Source: Lanius collurio
Lineage: Eukaryota; Chordata; Aves; Passeriformes; Laniidae
Direction of reading: 5' to 3'
NCBI GenBank assembly: GCA_020086605.1
Contig: JACBWW010000015.1
Span: 26,130,373-26,194,372, forward strand
DNA length: 64,000 nt
In this document: piece after piece, positions 61,025 to 64,000 of the stretch
Layout: each line of letters opens with the position of its first letter
Position numbering within the stretch: the first letter of the stretch is position 1
The notes under the pieces: model-generated
What the model was told of the DNA's origin: nothing
The model's input: the letters and a program-made list of their open reading frames with translations, nothing else
Database searches by the model: none
Translations under genes and position numbers: made by a program

Positions 61025-62456
61025 TTGCAGCCTGACTTTATCATGCTTCGTTTAAGCCAGGTATCCCACCACAGGATTTCCTCTGGTCAGCACTACCCTT
61101 GCTTGGCTCCTAAATCTGTTCTAAGCTAAACATGAATCTCACGCCAGATCTCCTTGCTTTTGACAAGTCATAGTGATCTCATTGTTAAATTAGGGGAGTG
61201 AGCATGGCTGCTGCTGTCAGGAAAAAAGCCATCAGGCTAAAAGGCTCTACATGTGGGCAGAGCATCTCACCAAAACCAATCCCAGCTAGTGTCTGCTTTG
61301 TTTCTACTGGAGAAAAGTTGCAGCTCATCAAATAGACTGATTTGGAAATTTGGAAAGCAGCCAAGGTTGAGCATTATTGGAGATTCAGGAAGCCTGACAG
61401 CCTTTTGTGCCCACCTCTGTACAAGTTGACAGGAAACCTTAGAGAATTGTTTTTCTCTTCCTGTGTCTCAATATCCCCATTTGAAAATAATAGCAGTCTT
61501 CCTGATAGTATTTGAAATGCATGAGGAGCTGAATATCATTACACTTACTGGCTCTTACACCACGACTTCACATGGAGGCAAACATGCACAAAACCCCATC
61601 AATAATGTTGCAATTCTGCCATCACACACTCTCCTTGTGTTTTAAAATTCCATCTTTCACACAGTCAAGAGCATCTGAATATTTTTGGAGGAAACCCTCT
61701 AAAATCCAAGCAGCCAATAATAATGAGAAACAAAGAGTATTACTGTTTTTTCAAACAAGCACATTTACATTCAAATATTTTATGCATGCAAAAATATGCA
61801 TCCATGCCTATTTTTTCAGTTTTGTTTAAAATGCAGATAGCTAGAAAAGCAGTTGCTTATTACAGTTTCTCATATACACTTACAAGGGTGAGTTACAGTG
61901 ACTCCTTTTCTCCCAGATGGTAACTAATATCTTTTTCTCTTTTGTTGTGATTTTTTTATTGTGTAGCTTATGACCAGAGGTTTACAAATAAGTGACTATC
62001 TATTATGCTGCAATTATCTATCATTTTTTCTCATTAAATTTTTCTTATTAAATGTCAGCCTTTAATATTAATTCCTCCATCAGTTAGGTATCAATATTAG
62101 ATTCTGTGATTAAATTTATGGCTTACAGCATTTCCTTTTAGCTCTGGGAAAATACTATTTTATTTTTTTGGTTAATGTATTTTTCTAGCCTACCTTCTTT
62201 TGTCTCCTCTGATTCCTGTTTCTTATGATGTTCTATTTAAAGACTACTAAAAATGGTTATCTGTTGCAAATGGCACATATCACTAGATGTATTTCCTTAT
62301 TGTTGTATAACTCGGATAAAGATTACAGGCAAAAGTAAGCCCCTTAGGAAGTGCTGTGTTTTGGTCTTTCTAAATTATAAAATCTGTATTACCATTAAGT
62401 GAAAATGGCAGTGCAGCACTGTGAGTTGGTGTTTAACGGGTAAACTTCTACCATTC
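61025..62456. other. Unique non-coding stretch
   Basis: AT-rich with no gene or repeat recognised before the target-site duplication at 62457. Confidence 0.55.
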
Positions 62457-62506
62457 CTAATTGTGGAAAACAAGACAACTCTTGTTTTCTTAAAACAAAA
62501 TAAAAA

Positions 62507-62512
62507 TTTATT
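62507..62512 (-). terminator. LTR poly(A) signal (copy 2)
   Basis: AATAAA on the minus strand, about 45 bases from the LTR end, matching copy 1. Confidence 0.7.
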
Positions 62513-62566
62513 AAAAGCAAGAAAAATAACAAAAATAGTTAAAAATTAAAATTGGGATCTGATGGC

Positions 62567-63115
62567 TCAGTCTAAAGGCCCCCAGGAATGCAGGCGATCC
62601 AGTGATCTCTTGGCCCTTTCAGGCTCTGGACCACCAGAAAGGAATACTGGCAGTGCTGAGGTGACTTTAGTTAATCTAAAGTCAATTATTTTATGATTAG
62701 TGTCCAGTGGAAGCTGGCCTATATGCAGCACTGACCTCAGCCCGTGCCTAATTCCAATCGGCCGAGCCCCCTCCCGGCGCTGTGCACCGGCTTTTATAAT
62801 GCCTGAGCTCCGCCCCATTCCTCCCACAGCCCGCCCATATGGTCCATGGTGATAGGTGGGATGTAAAGGTGAGATAATCTCAGTCCACCAATGCCTCGCT
62901 GTTGTCCAGAGGGTGATGTTACTCTTTTCCAAAGGCAGGAAAGTCCCCTCATTGAAATTCAGGTTGTCATGGAGCCAAGCTGCAGGGTAACTGTTGGGAG
63001 CTAAAAATAGTCTGGGGCAGTTATGAACCTGGGTTTCTGAGTCCATTCCAAAGTTGGGTTGGATGTTAAAATAATTTGTAAAAACATAAAACATACTTGT
63101 AAAAATACAAAACAA
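62567..63115 (-). other. 182-codon open frame in LTR copy 2
   Basis: This frame opens from an ATG and runs through U3, across the TATA box and almost into R. About 130 codons correspond residue by residue, with many identities, to the frame at 12441-12827. An extra A in the run just after the NHK triplet keeps it open 50 codons longer than in copy 1. No domain is recognised. Some retroviruses do encode a protein within the LTR (the MMTV superantigen is the known case), but I see no similarity to it and claim no function. Confidence 0.35.
62792..62798 (-). promoter_or_regulatory. LTR TATA box (copy 2)
   Basis: TATAAAA on the minus strand, in the same context as 12716-12722 of the inverted copy. 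Confidence 0.75.
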
Positions 63116-63604
63116 TTATTTAAACATTGTTAGAACAGTTAACAATGGTGTGAAAATATGAAACTTGCTATAAAACCTTCAGAACATTATTTGTATGTAA
63201 ACTGGGAAACAACTTGGAAAATCCATTGGAAAAGGGATTTTGAACTGGGAACTGTATAATCTTTTAATAAAGACTTGGGTAATCGGTATCTGGGCTGATG
63301 GGTCATTAAAAAAAGAGTACAAAACTTTATTAACCAGGGTAATTAACTGGGAATTAATTGAAACACTTTAAAACACTTGATATGCAAAGACCAACTTTCA
63401 AATTTCAAACTTTTCAAATGACACTAATGTATTGGTTTTGTCTGAGACATTCTTATATTAAACGTGATACAGACTTTTTATCCAGAAATAGCTTGTGTTG
63501 GATTAGTATGCCAAAGGATAGCTGTTCTATCCCACCAACCCACCTAATTACCTGTGCTGGAGATATTGATGAGAGTGTTATAAATGAAATGTCAATTTAG
63601 TCTA

Positions 63605-63635
63605 ATTAATAATTTGCGCAAGCCAAATTATTAAT
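63605..63635 (-). promoter_or_regulatory. Stem-loop in right-end LTR
   Basis: Arms 63605-63616 and 63624-63635 form the same perfect 12-bp stem as the two related LTRs. In sense orientation the loop is GCTTGCG, identical to the copy at 15621-15651. Confidence 0.7.
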
Positions 63636-63651
63636 ATAAAAATAAATAAAA

Positions 63652-63657
63652 TTTATT
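63652..63657 (-). terminator. LTR poly(A) signal (right-end LTR)
   Basis: AATAAA on the minus strand (TTTATT on the plus strand), 17 bases before the stem-loop in sense order, as in the two related LTRs. Confidence 0.65.
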
Positions 63658-63802
63658 TTAATAAAATTGACAATCAAAATCAGCCACTATATAAGAAAGC
63701 AGGGCCAAGCCTAGGTTCTTGACTCTGGGTGACACATACACAGTTCTGACCACCAGCAGTTCAGAGAGGTAAGTGCACACCTTAGAGATGTTTGAGTCCA
63801 GT

Positions 63803-63809
63803 TTTTATA
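63803..63809 (-). promoter_or_regulatory. LTR TATA box (right-end LTR)
   Basis: TATAAAA on the minus strand within the same conserved context as the copies at 15447 and 31568. Confidence 0.75.
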
Positions 63810-64000
63810 CTGTTTTTCTTGCTCTTGGCTATGAAATCCATTGTTCTTTTCATTCTTGATGATACTCAGGTCCGGTGCTCAGTGGTACATTTAGATGTTG
63901 ATGTGTCCAAGGATTCTCTTTCTAATCAGATTGATGGCTTCCAGTAACTCATCCTAGTATATGATGATCTTTCCGGGAAATCCTTGTATGATGACAATGA

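Larger units (their letters stand above)
62462..63423 (-). mobile_element. Solo LTR, copy 2 of the family at 12093-13040 (ERVL-like by TSD)
   Basis: In sense (minus) orientation it starts TGTCA and ends CCACA. CTAAT lies on both sides (62457-62461 and 63424-63428), a perfect 5-bp target-site duplication. The TATA box reads TTTTATA on the plus strand at 62792-62798 and the poly(A) signal TTTATT at 62507-62512. It aligns end to end, inverted, with 12093-13040. The region upstream of the TATA box keeps CpGs (for example 'ggccgagccccctcccggcg') that are mutated in copy 1, so this copy appears younger. The length is 962 bp and no internal sequence adjoins it. Confidence 0.94.
63576..64000 (-). mobile_element. 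LTR (ERV1-like), 3' portion, cut by the window end
   Basis: On the plus strand it begins TGTTATAAATGAAATGTCAA, the reverse complement of the 3' end of the LTR at 14927-15680, and it follows that LTR closely to the end of the window. The TATA box is TTTTATA at 63803-63809 and the poly(A) signal TTTATT at 63652-63657. The far end lies beyond the window, so neither its target-site duplication nor an attached provirus can be judged. Its 3' (U5) end faces the neighbouring LTR at 62462-63423, with 147 unique bases after that LTR's TSD. Any internal sequence of a provirus for which this is the 3' LTR would lie to the right, off the window. Confidence 0.93.

Noticed and set aside
12093..64000. Large inverted segmental duplication suggested by the two LTR pairs
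   Set aside because: The order of the families at the right end (third then fourth) is not the mirror image of the left end, the spacer lengths differ (1.9 kb versus 0.15 kb) and each LTR has its own target-site duplication, so they are independent insertions.

Overview
The window looks like non-coding DNA from a bird, most likely a songbird. It is AT-rich and holds many truncated CR1 LINE copies, several with the avian CR1 3' end and its ATTCTATG-type tail. It also holds solo endogenous-retrovirus LTRs of families I recognise from passerine genomes. I recognise no host protein-coding exon, tRNA, rRNA or other RNA gene. The open frames present are short, start in arbitrary places, show no domain, and are best read as chance or as parts of repeats. 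The window is therefore an intergenic or intronic stretch.

Layout from left to right. 1-7367 is unique AT-rich DNA with one CR1 3' stub (6401-6460, minus). 7368-8302 is a GC-rich LTR (minus) with a perfect 5-bp target-site duplication (TSD). 11064-11645 is an old LTR (minus) of a second family. 12093-13040 is an LTR (plus) of a third family, and 14927-15680 an LTR (plus) of a fourth family with a perfect 4-bp TSD. CR1 pieces lie at 19303-19440 (minus), 21350-21985 (plus, reverse-transcriptase fragment), 23700-23955 (plus, 3' end), 26455-26570 (minus) and 28675-29140 (minus). 29230-29651 is a GC-rich, LTR-like block of uncertain nature. 30870-32207 is a nested pair: an LTR of the second family (plus) split by an LTR of the fourth family (plus), with TSDs resolved for both. 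32213-62456 is mostly unique DNA with CR1 pieces at 38430-39007, 42680-42950, 56236-56490 and 60781-61024, plus an assembly join artefact around the single N at 44410. The right end has a second copy of the third LTR family (62462-63423, minus, perfect 5-bp TSD) and the start of another fourth-family LTR (63576 to beyond the window, minus).

No genes work together here. What can be read is transposition history: at least four LTR families, all seen as solo LTRs within the window, with insertion order and TSDs recoverable. Points worth a second look are a stem-loop identical in three fourth-family LTRs while its loop varies, an open reading frame shared by the two third-family LTRs, the nested insertion, the GC-rich block at 29.2-29.7 kb, and the N-flanking false duplication. 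I found no convincing undescribed biological system.
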